Below are positions 18,882-29,423 of a stretch of 49,717 nt of DNA, in pieces (the stretch's first letter is position 1; the number at the start of each line of letters is the position of its first letter). Location of the stretch: the NCBI GenBank assembly GCA_014239275.1, contig JAAZZF010000088.1:1-49717 (forward strand), given 5' to 3'. The DNA comes from Flavobacteriaceae bacterium (GTDB lineage Bacteria > Bacteroidota > Bacteroidia > Flavobacteriales > Flavobacteriaceae). The translations under genes and the position numbers were made by a program. The notes below the pieces were generated by a model. That model was not told where the DNA came from. It ran no database searches and saw only the letters and a list, made by a program, of their open reading frames with translations.

Positions 18882-21254
18882 TTAAAATTTAAAATTATAC
18901 GTTACACTAGGAACAATACCAAAAATTGAAATTTGAACAGCTTCGTTTTTCAATGTGTCTTCATTTTGTTGAAAAGTTATAGAATTTGCATTGTCTCGAT
19001 TATAAATATTATAAAATCCAAAAACCCATTCACTTTTATAATCTCTTTTTTTGTTTTTATTAGGGATAAGAGTTAGAGACATATCAAGTCTATGGTAGTT
19101 TGGAAGTCTATTTGAATTCCGCTCCCCATAATTTGGTATCGTTAAATTCATATATGTGTATTGCCCTACAGGATAATTTGTTGGTTGTCCTGTTTGAAAT
19201 ATAAAATTAGTATTAAATGTTAATTTTTTATTCAATTTATAATTGGACACAAAACTAAAGTCATGAGTTTTGTCATATCCAGTATTATACCAATTTCCCA
19301 TATTGATTCCAGTTTCATAGATGTTGTGTCCTGTAGTTTTTTGTTCTGATTTTGAAAGGGTGTAAGCAACCCAGTAATTATGTCTGCCTTTATTTTTCTT
19401 AAATAAAAATTCCATTCCATATGCTCTAGCTTTTCCTGCTAATAATATTCTTTCTACAGCTGCGTTAGCAACTAAATCAGCTCCTGGTATGTAATCGAGT
19501 CTGTTTTTAATTTTCTTATAAAAAATTTCAGTTTCTAATTTATTTCCATTTTTTAATTGTGAATGATAACCTAATGCCCACTGATCTAATTTTTGAGGCT
19601 TTAAATATGGGCCACTAGGAGCCCAAACATCTAATGGAGCAGGTGCATTAGTGTTAGATATCAAGTGAATGTATTGATTTAGTCTATTGTAACTAGCTTT
19701 AATGGATTGATTATTAAAATTATAGGATAAATTAAACCTTGGTTCAAAATTGTAAAAAGATTTTATGACTTTAGAGTTTTCAGGGTTAAGGTATTCTCCA
19801 ATTATTTCTGCTTCTTTATAAATACCCAAATTTTCGTCGAAGATTACTGGATTATCGTTTAAATATCTATTTAAACCATTTTGCTTGAATCTTAAGAACT
19901 GATTGATTCTGAAACCATATCTAGCAGAAAGTTTCGAGGAAATCTTGTGATTTACATCAAAATAAGCTGCATTTTCAAGTGCGAATTTCTTGTGAAGTTT
20001 TTTAAAGTTTATTCCAGACTCGTTGATTGGTCTAATTTCACCTGGGTTAAACTCATAATATATTGAATTTAAACCATAATTAAATTGAATTGAATTAGAG
20101 AAGTAATTCTTTAAATCGTATTTAATATTTAAGTTTTTAATTCCAGAATTCCAGTTAAACCCTACAAAGTCTAAAGTTAAGCCGTAGTAATAATCACTAA
20201 AAATTAAAGAAGTATTAGAAAATGTTTTTTCATTGATTAAGTGATTCCACCTTAGGTTAAATGTTGAGTTTCCATATGTGTTAGAAAATGTATCGCTAAG
20301 TTTAAATTTGTCTCTACCAAAATATCCAGAGAAGTACAAAGTGTTGTTTTTATCTATCTTATAGTTTGATTTAGTGTTAATATCGTAAAAATAAGCTACA
20401 TTTTCAATATCAGTAAATTTCAAGAAAAGGTGAGCGTAAGATCCTCTGGTTGCAATTAAATACGATCCTTTATTCTTTTTTATTGGACCTTCACCCAGAA
20501 TTCTACTAGATATTATTCCAATTCCTCCACTTAGTTTATGCTTTTTACTGTTCCCATCTTTTTGATATACATCCAAAACGGAAGAAAGTCTTCCTCCATA
20601 TGAAGAGGGTATACCACCCTTAAAAAGTTTAACTTCTTTTATTGCATCAGAATTAAAAATAGAAAATAGACCAAACAAGTGAGATGAACTGTATATTATG
20701 GCTTCATCAAACAAAATTAAATTTTGATCCGCAGCACCCCCTCGAACATTGAATCCACCCGTTCCTTCACCTGCATTTGATACACCTGGAAGTAATTGAA
20801 TAGTTTTTAAAACATCAGATTCGCCAAATAAAACAGGTGTTTGTTTAATAGTTTCATAGGATAAAATATTTAAACTCATTATAGGTTTTTTTATATCTAT
20901 CTCTTCAATATCTTTTATTACGATTACCTCATCTAAATTTTCAATATTTTGTTCTAAATAATAATTGGTATTAATATTATTTGTTAGATTAATTTTATTA
21001 ATACTTTTTTTATAACCTATTGAACTTATGTGTATTTCATAATTCCCTTTTGGAATTGTTATTGAATAAAAACCATAAGTATTTGTAATTGTTCCAACAT
21101 TTATACTTGGAATAATAATATTAGCACCAATTATAGATTCATTGTTATTAACATCCAAGATATAACCATTCAAAGTAAAATTATCTTGTGAATAATTAAT
21201 TATAGATATAAATAGTAGAATAAGATTTAAGAATAAAAGCTTAAGATGATTCAC
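18882..21254 (-). CDS. TonB-dependent receptor with carboxypeptidase-like regulatory domain
   Basis: Signal peptide; CarboxypepD_reg-like GYILDVNNNESIIGANIIIPS...; plug VLKTIQLLPGVSNAGEGTGGFNVRGGAADQNLILFDEAIIYSSSHLFG; C-terminal YNFKF. Confidence 0.94.
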   Translation of the reverse strand: MNHLKLLFLNLILLFISIINYSQDNFTLNGYILDVNNNESIIGANIIIPSINVGTITNTYGFYSITIPKGNYEIHISSIGYKKSINKINLTNNINTNYYLEQNIENLDEVIVIKDIEEIDIKKPIMSLNILSYETIKQTPVLFGESDVLKTIQLLPGVSNAGEGTGGFNVRGGAADQNLILFDEAIIYSSSHLFGLFSIFNSDAIKEVKLFKGGIPSSYGGRLSSVLDVYQKDGNSKKHKLSGGIGIISSRILGEGPIKKNKGSYLIATRGSYAHLFLKFTDIENVAYFYDINTKSNYKIDKNNTLYFSGYFGRDKFKLSDTFSNTYGNSTFNLRWNHLINEKTFSNTSLIFSDYYYGLTLDFVGFNWNSGIKNLNIKYDLKNYFSNSIQFNYGLNSIYYEFNPGEIRPINESGINFKKLHKKFALENAAYFDVNHKISSKLSARYGFRINQFLRFKQNGLNRYLNDNPVIFDENLGIYKEAEIIGEYLNPENSKVIKSFYNFEPRFNLSYNFNNQSIKASYNRLNQYIHLISNTNAPAPLDVWAPSGPYLKPQKLDQWALGYHSQLKNGNKLETEIFYKKIKNRLDYIPGADLVANAAVERILLAGKARAYGMEFLFKKNKGRHNYWVAYTLSKSEQKTTGHNIYETGINMGNWYNTGYDKTHDFSFVSNYKLNKKLTFNTNFIFQTGQPTNYPVGQYTYMNLTIPNYGERNSNRLPNYHRLDMSLTLIPNKNKKRDYKSEWVFGFYNIYNRDNANSITFQQNEDTLKNEAVQISIFGIVPSVTYNFKF

Positions 21255-21317
21255 TAATTAAAATAAAATTTAATTATTAAAGCAAAACATATGCCAAAAC
21301 ATGTCAAGTTTATAAAA

Positions 21318-22544
21318 TTATATAAATTTTGATTCTAAATTTAACTTAATGGTATCTAAAAATTCTTGAGTGTTTAAGTAATGAGATTTATTTAATTCTT
21401 TACCATGTATTAAAAGAGCAAGATCCTTAGTCATTTTTCCATTTTCAACAGTTTCGACACATACTGATTCAAGATCTAGGCAGAATTTTATTAATTCTTG
21501 ATTATTGTCTAATTTTCCTCTATGAGCAAGACCTCTTGTCCAAGCAAAAATGGATGCAATTGGGTTAGTTGAAGTTTCATTTCCTTTTTTGTATTCTCTA
21601 TAATGTCTTGTGACTGTACCATGAGCAGCTTCAGCTTCCATGGTTTTACCATCTGGAGTAACCAAGGTAGAGGTCATTAATCCTAAGGATCCGAATCCCT
21701 GTGCCACTGTATCAGATTGAACATCACCATCATAATTTTTACAAGCCCAAACAAAACCTCCATTCCATTTCATAGCAGCAGCAACCATATCATCGATCAA
21801 CCTATGTTCATAAGTAATACCAGCCTTTTTAAAGTTATTTTTGAATTCAGTATTATAAACCTCATGAAAAATATCTTTAAACCTTCCATCATAAGCTTTT
21901 AGGATTGTATTTTTTGTAGATAAATATAAAGGCCATTTTTTACTTAAAGCTTGATTCATACAGGATCTAGCAAAGCCATATATAGATGAATCAATATTAT
22001 ACATGCTCATAGCTACCCCATCTTCTTTAAAATTATAAACTTCCCAAGTTTTAGAAGGATCTCCATTTTCTGGTGTAAAAGTCATTGTAAGTTTTCCTTT
22101 TCCATGAGTAACAATATCTGTAGCCTTATATTGGTCCCCAAATGCATGTCTACCTATGCATATCGGCTTTACCCAGCCTTGAACATATCTAGGAACATTA
22201 TTCATTATAATAGGCTCTCTAAAGACTGTTCCTCCTACTATATTTCTTATGGTACCATTAGGAGATCTCCACATTTTTTTAAGTGTGAATTCTTTTACCC
22301 TATCTTCATCTGGAGTTATAGTTGCACATTTTATACCTACATTGAATTTTTTGATTGCTTCAGCAGAATCAACAGTAACTTGATCATCTGTAAAATCTCT
22401 ATTTTTTATGCCTAAATCAAAATATTTGATTTTAATGTCTAAATATGGAAGAATAAGTTTGGTTTTTATAAAATCCCAAATTATTCTAGTCATTTCATCT
22501 CCATCTAACTCAACTACTGGATTTTTAACAACAATTTTTTTCAT
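21318..22544 (-). CDS. icd: NADP-dependent isocitrate dehydrogenase
   Basis: [72 protein letters not shown]. Confidence 0.96.
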   Translation of the reverse strand: MKKIVVKNPVVELDGDEMTRIIWDFIKTKLILPYLDIKIKYFDLGIKNRDFTDDQVTVDSAEAIKKFNVGIKCATITPDEDRVKEFTLKKMWRSPNGTIRNIVGGTVFREPIIMNNVPRYVQGWVKPICIGRHAFGDQYKATDIVTHGKGKLTMTFTPENGDPSKTWEVYNFKEDGVAMSMYNIDSSIYGFARSCMNQALSKKWPLYLSTKNTILKAYDGRFKDIFHEVYNTEFKNNFKKAGITYEHRLIDDMVAAAMKWNGGFVWACKNYDGDVQSDTVAQGFGSLGLMTSTLVTPDGKTMEAEAAHGTVTRHYREYKKGNETSTNPIASIFAWTRGLAHRGKLDNNQELIKFCLDLESVCVETVENGKMTKDLALLIHGKELNKSHYLNTQEFLDTIKLNLESKFI

Positions 22545-22558
22545 GAAAATTTTTGAAA

Positions 22559-22909
22559 TTAACTTTTAATTTCTTTAATCCTAGCTTTTTTACCTCTTAG
22601 TTCTCTAAAGTAATAGATTCTAGACCTTCTTACTTTACCACGTTTATTAACTTCAATTTTTTGAATTGCAGGCAAATTAATGGGAAAAATTCTTTCAATA
22701 CCAATTGTACCTGACATTTTTCTAATTGTAAATGTCTTTGTTAGACCAGATCCTTTAATTTGAATAACAACACCTTTAAAAAACTGAGTTCGGACTTTAT
22801 TTCCTTCTCTAATTTCATAATAAACTGTAATTGTATCTCCTGATTTGAAATTTGGGATTTCTTTTTTTTCTACAAATTCATCTTGAACGAATTTTACTAA
22901 AGATTCCAT
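22559..22909 (-). CDS. rplS: 50S ribosomal protein L19
   Basis: [37 protein letters not shown]...[35 protein letters not shown]. Confidence 0.98.
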   Translation of the reverse strand: MESLVKFVQDEFVEKKEIPNFKSGDTITVYYEIREGNKVRTQFFKGVVIQIKGSGLTKTFTIRKMSGTIGIERIFPINLPAIQKIEVNKRGKVRRSRIYYFRELRGKKARIKEIKS

Positions 22910-22927
22910 TATGTAAGATTTTAATTA

Positions 22928-22971
22928 AATTAATATAACATTCACGATTATCGTCAGCGGTTATATCAATT
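22928..22971 (-). promoter_or_regulatory. Candidate rplS 5' leader hairpin
   Basis: Minus-strand RNA AAUUGAUAUAAC / GUUAUAUUAAUU forms 12 bp (one G-U) enclosing a small ACGA-UAA-UCGU stem; 18 nt upstream of rplS AUG. Confidence 0.5.
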
Positions 22972-23014
22972 GGATTGCGAATTTACCATTTTTTTTTATT
23001 TCATGGAAATTTGG

Positions 23015-23692
23015 CTAATTAAAAAAATTCGGACGGATTTTTTTAGTTCTTTCCAAAGCTTTTTCTTCTCTCCAATTTTCAATTTTTGCTTTGTTTCCAG
23101 ACAATAATACTTCCGGAACATTCATATTACCAAAATTTGCAGGTCTTGTATAAACAGGAGGGGCTATCATTCCATCTTGAAAAGAATCGGATAATGCAGA
23201 AGTTTCATTACCTAATACACCAGGTATCAGCCTTATAATTGAATCACATAATACAGCTGCAGGAAGTTCGCCACCAGAAAGAACATAGTCTCCAATTGAT
23301 ATTTCCATTGTAATAAGCTTGTCCCTAACTCTTTGGTCAACTCCTTTATAATGACCACAAAGAATTATTAAGTTTCCCTCAATAGATAATTTGTTAGCAA
23401 TCTTTTGATTTAATATTTCTGCATCCGGAGTCATATATATAATTTCTCTATAATCTCTATTTTTTTTTAAAGAATCAATACATTTATTAATAGGCTCAAT
23501 CATCATTACCATTCCTGGCCCGCCTCCAAACTGATAATCATCAACTTGTTTTCTTTTATTTGAAGCATAATCTTTTAAATCATGAAAATGAATTTCTACA
23601 ATTTTCTTTTCAATGGCTCTTTTAATTATAGAGCCATTAAATGGACTTTCAATTAATTTAGGTAAAACGCTTATAATGTCAATTCTCAACAT
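23015..23692 (-). CDS. trmD: tRNA (guanine-N1)-methyltransferase
   Basis: RIDIISVLPKL, DDYQFGGGPGMVMM, LCGHYKGVDQRV, ISIGDYVLSGGELPA, YTRPANF. Confidence 0.97.
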   Translation of the reverse strand: MLRIDIISVLPKLIESPFNGSIIKRAIEKKIVEIHFHDLKDYASNKRKQVDDYQFGGGPGMVMMIEPINKCIDSLKKNRDYREIIYMTPDAEILNQKIANKLSIEGNLIILCGHYKGVDQRVRDKLITMEISIGDYVLSGGELPAAVLCDSIIRLIPGVLGNETSALSDSFQDGMIAPPVYTRPANFGNMNVPEVLLSGNKAKIENWREEKALERTKKIRPNFFN

Positions 23693-23694
23693 AT

Positions 23695-25080
23695 TTATTC
23701 AAAAATTAGTCTTTCTTTTTCTCCATTGGGACTAACAAAAGTCATTTGGTTAATTTTTGTATCATTTTGGAAATTAGAAATATCAGCTGTATTATTTATT
23801 GCTTCACCATTTATTTCTGTTAGAACATATCCTGGTGAAATTCCCATTCTGTATAAAGTATTATTTCTATGATTTAAGACTTTTACTCCATTTTTTAATT
23901 CTAATTTAGCCAACTCACCTTTAGACATATTTTTTAATTGCATTCCGTAAAATTCAACATTTTCATTTTTTTCTAGAGTCACCTTGAGTTTTAGGCTATT
24001 TCCATTTCTTTTTACACCAACTGAAACTACATCTCCAGGTCTTTTAGTACTTAAGTAACCAGAGAGATCAGAAAATTTAGCAATTTTTAAGCCGTCTAAA
24101 CTTAAAATAACATCACCTTTCTTAATTCCAGCATTTGCAGCACCCATTGTTGGTTCGACATCATTTACATAAAAACCTTCAGTTAATGAAATACTTAATT
24201 CATCAGCATTTCTAGAATTTAATCCAAAACCTGTAACACCTAATAATCCTTTTTGAACATTTCCAAATTCAATAATATCTTCAAATATTTTTCTAGCAAC
24301 ATTACTAGGAACCGCAAAGGAATAACCAACAAAGCCACCGGTTCCACTTGTAATAGCTGTATTTATACCAATCAAATCTCCATTAGTATTTACCAATGCA
24401 CCTCCACTATTTCCTGAATTTACAGCAGCATCAGTTTGTATGAATGATTGATTTTTAGAATCGTAGTCATTTAAATCTCTAGATTTTGCACTTATAATTC
24501 CTGCAGTAACAGTTGAAGTTAGATTATAAGGGTTTCCAACTGCAAGGACCCATTCTCCAATTTTAGTTTGATCTGAATCAGCAAACCTTATGTATGGGAA
24601 AGTTTTATCACTATCTATTTTTAAAACTGCTATATCTGATATTTCATCTTTTCCAATTAATTCTGCTTGATAGGTTTTGTTATTATTAGTTGTAACTTCA
24701 ATAGTACTAGCATTTTCAATTACATGATTATTGGTTATAATATACCCATCTTTTGAAATTATTACGCCAGATCCCATTCCAATCCTAGTTCTATTACTTC
24801 TATTATTATTAAAATAGTCCCAAACTGAAGAAGATCCACTTGAAATACTTGTATTTTTTACATGAACTACAGAATTTATAGTTTTTTCTGCGGCAATTGT
24901 AAAATCAATATTTGAATTTGAATTTATTGTAGGACTAGGATCATAGGAAATATTTACCATCTTATTTCCAGAATCTAATTTGTTTTGAACTATATTATGA
25001 TCATAATTTAAATTATGAATAAAAAGAGCAATTACTCCACCAATAATAGAGATTGCAAATGGAATTATAAGTTTTTTCAT
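23695..25080 (-). CDS. Do-like (DegP/DegQ family) periplasmic serine protease with PDZ domain(s)
   Basis: GMGSGVIISKDGYIITNNHVIENA, DIAVLKID, TDAAVNSGNSGGALVNTNGDLIGINTAI; PDZ segments downstream. Confidence 0.95.
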   Translation of the reverse strand: MKKLIIPFAISIIGGVIALFIHNLNYDHNIVQNKLDSGNKMVNISYDPSPTINSNSNIDFTIAAEKTINSVVHVKNTSISSGSSSVWDYFNNNRSNRTRIGMGSGVIISKDGYIITNNHVIENASTIEVTTNNNKTYQAELIGKDEISDIAVLKIDSDKTFPYIRFADSDQTKIGEWVLAVGNPYNLTSTVTAGIISAKSRDLNDYDSKNQSFIQTDAAVNSGNSGGALVNTNGDLIGINTAITSGTGGFVGYSFAVPSNVARKIFEDIIEFGNVQKGLLGVTGFGLNSRNADELSISLTEGFYVNDVEPTMGAANAGIKKGDVILSLDGLKIAKFSDLSGYLSTKRPGDVVSVGVKRNGNSLKLKVTLEKNENVEFYGMQLKNMSKGELAKLELKNGVKVLNHRNNTLYRMGISPGYVLTEINGEAINNTADISNFQNDTKINQMTFVSPNGEKERLIFE

Positions 25081-25218
25081 TTTTATTAAATTTTTTTACA
25101 AAATTAATTTATAAATTAATAGAAAATATATTTTTAACTACATTTTAACAGCATTTAAAGAGAATATCTAAAATTTATAACTTCAATCATCTTTTTTTAT
25201 CTTAGTATCCTATACCTA

Positions 25219-25998
25219 ATGAAAATAAAATTTCAAAAATATCAAGGAACAGGAAATGATTTTATTATAATCAATAATAATAGACTTTCCTTTCCTAATA
25301 AAAATAAAGATTTAATAAAACATCTTTGTGATAGAAAATTTGGTATTGGTTCAGATGGTTTGATTTTAATCAATCCTTCTGCAAAAACAGATTTTGAAAT
25401 GCTTTATTTTAATTCTGATGGGAATTTAGGATCAATGTGTGGTAATGGTGCGAGATGTTCAGTAAAATTTGCGCAGAATCAAAAAATTATAAAAAGTAAT
25501 ACCATTTTTAATGCATGTGATGGAAATCATAATGCAACTATTAATAAGGATTTAATTACTTTGTCAATGAAGCCAGTTGATAAAATTAAGACTTTTAACA
25601 ATGATTTATTTTTAGATACAGGCTCACCTCATTATATTAGATTTGTTGAAAATATTGAAGGTTTCAATGTTTATAATGAAGGTAAATTAATTAGAAATAG
25701 TTCAGAATTTAAAGATGAAGGAGTAAATGTAAATTTTGTACAAATAATATCAGAAAATGAATTTTCTGTCAGAACATTTGAAAGAGGTGTAGAGGATGAA
25801 ACACTCTCGTGTGGTACAGGTGTAACTGCTGTTGCTTTGGCTATGTTTCATTTAAAAAAAACTAATTCAAAAAAACTTAAAATAAAAACTAGAGGAGGAG
25901 AATTAACAGTTGAGTTTAATAATTCAGAAAATGGTTACTCAGAGATTTATTTAACAGGTAGCGTTAAAATGATATTTTCTGGTGAAATTGAAATATAA
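25219..25998 (+). CDS. dapF: Diaminopimelate epimerase
   Basis: FQKYQGTGNDFIIINN, NSDGNLGSMCGNGARC, RGVEDETLSCGTGVTAVALA. Confidence 0.97.
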   Translation: MKIKFQKYQGTGNDFIIINNNRLSFPNKNKDLIKHLCDRKFGIGSDGLILINPSAKTDFEMLYFNSDGNLGSMCGNGARCSVKFAQNQKIIKSNTIFNACDGNHNATINKDLITLSMKPVDKIKTFNNDLFLDTGSPHYIRFVENIEGFNVYNEGKLIRNSSEFKDEGVNVNFVQIISENEFSVRTFERGVEDETLSCGTGVTAVALAMFHLKKTNSKKLKIKTRGGELTVEFNNSENGYSEIYLTGSVKMIFSGEIEI

Positions 25999-27051
25999 AT
26001 GGAAAAAAAAAGAGTTTATAAAATAGTTATATCCATTGGAATTTTAAGTTTTTTATTTATATCATCTGCATTTATTTTTAACTATTATAAAACTTACTAT
26101 TCTAATAACACGAATTTCAATGAAGAATCTATTTTTTTATATATAAAAACCGAATCAGGTTTAAATAATTTAAAAAAACAAATCACTCCATTTTTAAAAG
26201 ATTCTTCAACTTTTTTTAATGCAGCATATAAAACGAAATATGTTTTAAATATCAAAGCTGGTAAATATGAGATAAAAAAAGGCTTTTCTAATAAAGAAAT
26301 TATTAATTCATTAAAATTCAAAAATATTCCAGTTAAAGTTACTTTTAATAATATTGAACGGATAGAAAATTTAGCTTCCAGAGTTTCCAAATATATTGAA
26401 GCGGATAGCTTAAGTCTAATGAATTCATTTTATGATAAAACATTCTTAGAAAATAATGATTTAAATACTGAATCTGTTTTTTCTATTTTTTTACCAAATA
26501 CTTATGAGTTTTACTGGAATACTAATGCTAATGAATTTCGAGATAAGATGCTTAAACAGTTCAATTTGTTTTGGAATTTATCTAGAATTGAAAAAGCCAA
26601 ATCTTATGGCCTGAGTCCAATAGAAGTTTCCATATTAGCATCTATTGTTCAAAGAGAAACACCAAAAATTGATGAAAGACCTACCATTTCAGGTGTGTAT
26701 TATAATAGATTAAAAAAAAGAATGAAATTACAAGCTGATCCAACCGTTGTTTATACCATTAAACAAAAAAAGGGTTTTGATAAAATAATTAAAAGAGTTT
26801 TATATAGAGATTTAAAAATAAAATCGCCATATAATACCTACTTATATAAAGGCTTACCTCCCGGTCCAATTTATATGCCTGATGTAAGTTCAATTGAATC
26901 AGTTTTAAATTTACAAGATCATAATTATTTGTTTTTTGTAGCTGATGTGAAAAGGCCTGGCTATCATATGTTTGCCAATACTCTTTCTCAACATAATAGA
27001 AATAAAAGACAATATACTTTATGGTTAAGGAAAAATAATATAAGAAGATAA
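25999..27051 (+). CDS. mltG: Endolytic transglycosylase MltG
   Basis: N-terminal TM; LASIVQRETPKIDERPTISGVYYNRLKKRMKLQADPTVVY, YNTYLYKGLPPGPI. Confidence 0.95.
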   Translation: MEKKRVYKIVISIGILSFLFISSAFIFNYYKTYYSNNTNFNEESIFLYIKTESGLNNLKKQITPFLKDSSTFFNAAYKTKYVLNIKAGKYEIKKGFSNKEIINSLKFKNIPVKVTFNNIERIENLASRVSKYIEADSLSLMNSFYDKTFLENNDLNTESVFSIFLPNTYEFYWNTNANEFRDKMLKQFNLFWNLSRIEKAKSYGLSPIEVSILASIVQRETPKIDERPTISGVYYNRLKKRMKLQADPTVVYTIKQKKGFDKIIKRVLYRDLKIKSPYNTYLYKGLPPGPIYMPDVSSIESVLNLQDHNYLFFVADVKRPGYHMFANTLSQHNRNKRQYTLWLRKNNIRR

Positions 27052-27060
27052 TAGTCTGAT

Positions 27061-27777
27061 TTACCGATAATCAAAATTTATAGATTCAATTATAAAAATA
27101 GAAGGTCTTTTATTATATATTTCTTTATTATTTTTCCAGTTTTCAATTGTGTCTGTTTTAATTAATTCATTTTCTAAGGTAATGTCTGTAGCTATACATA
27201 ACCTAGTTAAAGGTTTTAAATAGTTTATTAAATCTATGATAAGCTTATCATTTCTATAAGGTGTTTCCATAAAAATTTGAGTAACTAAATTTGATTTTTT
27301 TTCCATTATCTTAATTTCTTCTCTTCTTTTCTTTTTATCAATAGATAAGTAGCCATTAAACTCAAATTGTTGACCATTCATTCCTGATGCCATTAATGCT
27401 AAAAAAATTGATGAGGGACCAACTAGTGGGATAACTTTAATTTTTTTGAGATGAGCAATTGAAACTAGGTCTGCACCTGGATCGGCTATTCCAGGACATC
27501 CTGCATCAGAAATTAAGGCAATATCATTGCCTTGAAAACAAGGTTTTAAGAAATCTTTTGTAGATTCTTTTTTAGTAAACTTATTTAAGGTGGAAATGAT
27601 TAATTCTGCTTGATTTTTTTCAGGATTTATAGCTTTAATAAAAGCTCTTCCTGGTTTTTCGTTTTCGAAAATAAAGTATTGAATATTATTAATAACTTTT
27701 TTAACACTTTTATGAAATTCATAATTGGATAAATTTCCTAAATAGTTGGGGACTAAATAAAGAGATCCATTGTCCAC
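27061..27777 (-). CDS. SAM-dependent methyltransferase, RsmI-like tetrapyrrole methylase family
   Basis: LYLVPNYLGNL, ALISDAGCPGIADPGADLVSIAH, VIPLVGPSSIFLALMASG, FMETPYRN. Confidence 0.88.
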   Translation of the reverse strand: MDNGSLYLVPNYLGNLSNYEFHKSVKKVINNIQYFIFENEKPGRAFIKAINPEKNQAELIISTLNKFTKKESTKDFLKPCFQGNDIALISDAGCPGIADPGADLVSIAHLKKIKVIPLVGPSSIFLALMASGMNGQQFEFNGYLSIDKKKRREEIKIMEKKSNLVTQIFMETPYRNDKLIIDLINYLKPLTRLCIATDITLENELIKTDTIENWKNNKEIYNKRPSIFIIESINFDYR

Positions 27778-27807
27778 TTTTATGATATAAATATTAAAAA
27801 ATTGCTT

Positions 27808-29232
27808 TTATACTGTAAATTTCTTTGAAAGATCTTCCACATACTTTCTAAATTGTTTATCAGTAAATGAAAGGTTATCAACTGTTTTACATGCATGTAA
27901 AACAGTTGCGTGGTCTCTATGTCCAATTTGAGATCCTATGCTAGCTAATGATGCTTTAGTGAATTTTTTAGCAAAAAACATGGCTAACTGTCTAGCTTGT
28001 ACTATATGTCGCTTTCTAGTTTTAGATTGAAGAGTCGAGACATCCATCTGAAAATATTCAGATACTATTTTTTGTATGTAATCAATGGAAACTTCTCTTT
28101 TAGTGTTTTTTACAAATTTATCAACAACACTTTTTGCTAAGTCAATAGTTATCTCTTTTCTATTAAAAGAGGATTGAGCTATTAGTGAAATTATAGCACC
28201 TTCTAATTCTCTGACATTAATTTTTATATTTTTTGCAACATAATCAATGATTTCATCAGAAATATTAACTCCATCTCTAAAAAGTTTGTTTTTTAAAATA
28301 GAAACCCTTGTTTCATAATCTGGCCTTTGAAGTTCTGCAGATAAGCCCCATTTAAACCTAGATAAAAGTCTTTGTTCTATATCTTGCATATCTACTGGAG
28401 CTTTATCAGAAGTTAGAATAACTTGTTTACCATTTTGGTGTAGATGATTGAAAATATGAAAGAAAACATCTTGGGTTCCTGTTTTACCTGATAAAAACTG
28501 TACATCATCAATAATTAAAACATCAATTATTTGATAAAAATGTATAAAATCATTTCTGTTATTTTTTTTAACTGAATCAATATATTGTTGTGTGAATTTT
28601 TCAGCAGAAATATATAAAACAGTTTTTTCAGGAAATTTTTCTTTAATATTTACGCCAATTGCATGTACAAGATGGGTTTTGCCTAATCCAACACCTCCAA
28701 AAATTAATAATGGATTAAAAGAAGTCCCACCAGGTTTATTAGAAACTGCCATACCAGCAGACCTGGCAAGTCTATTTGCATCTCCTTCTAAAAAATTATC
28801 AAAATTATAATTTGCATTCAGCTGAGATTCTATTTTTAAATTTTTAATACCAGGGATTATAAAAGGATTTTTTAATTCAGTATTTAAATTACTAAGAGGA
28901 ATGTTTACTTTCTGTGATGGAATATTTGATTTGTATTGACTTGGGATTTTTTCAGTAAATGGTTTTAGATTACCAAATGTGTTTTCCATTTTAATAATGT
29001 ATACTAATCTAGCTTTATTTCCTAGCTCTTTTGTTAAAGCTAGTTTGAGTAATTTTATATAATGTTCTTCAAGCCACTCATAGAAAAATTTACTTGGAAC
29101 TTGAACGTTTAGAATATTGCCTTCAAGTTTTATGGGTTTAATAGGCTCAAACCAGGTTTTATATGCTTGAATTTGTATATTGTCTTTAACAAATTTGAGA
29201 CAATTATTCCATACAGATTCAGCTGTTAACAT
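27808..29232 (-). CDS. dnaA: Chromosomal replication initiator protein DnaA
   Basis: NPLLIFGGVGLGKTHLVHAIG, DVLIIDDVQFLSGK, C-terminal GHRDHATVLHACKTV. Confidence 0.98.
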   Translation of the reverse strand: MLTAESVWNNCLKFVKDNIQIQAYKTWFEPIKPIKLEGNILNVQVPSKFFYEWLEEHYIKLLKLALTKELGNKARLVYIIKMENTFGNLKPFTEKIPSQYKSNIPSQKVNIPLSNLNTELKNPFIIPGIKNLKIESQLNANYNFDNFLEGDANRLARSAGMAVSNKPGGTSFNPLLIFGGVGLGKTHLVHAIGVNIKEKFPEKTVLYISAEKFTQQYIDSVKKNNRNDFIHFYQIIDVLIIDDVQFLSGKTGTQDVFFHIFNHLHQNGKQVILTSDKAPVDMQDIEQRLLSRFKWGLSAELQRPDYETRVSILKNKLFRDGVNISDEIIDYVAKNIKINVRELEGAIISLIAQSSFNRKEITIDLAKSVVDKFVKNTKREVSIDYIQKIVSEYFQMDVSTLQSKTRKRHIVQARQLAMFFAKKFTKASLASIGSQIGHRDHATVLHACKTVDNLSFTDKQFRKYVEDLSKKFTV

Positions 29233-29423
29233 TTATTAAAGTATATTTTTGGTTGTTATAAAAACCAATAAAATTTGAAAAACTTTATTGAATAATAATA
29301 AGTAACAAATATGTACAAATTTTTATTAAAAAAAAATCATTTTGCTATTGAATTTTAATTTTTTTTTGTTCATATTATAGACAATTAATTTTTCTTGTTT
29401 TAAAAATAAAAAAAATACAAATT

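Noticed and set aside
25103-25120. 18-bp perfect palindrome ATTAATTTATAAATTAAT between the divergent protease gene and dapF
   Set aside because: At this AT content several such A/T palindromes are expected by chance per 50 kb; no second copy noticed.
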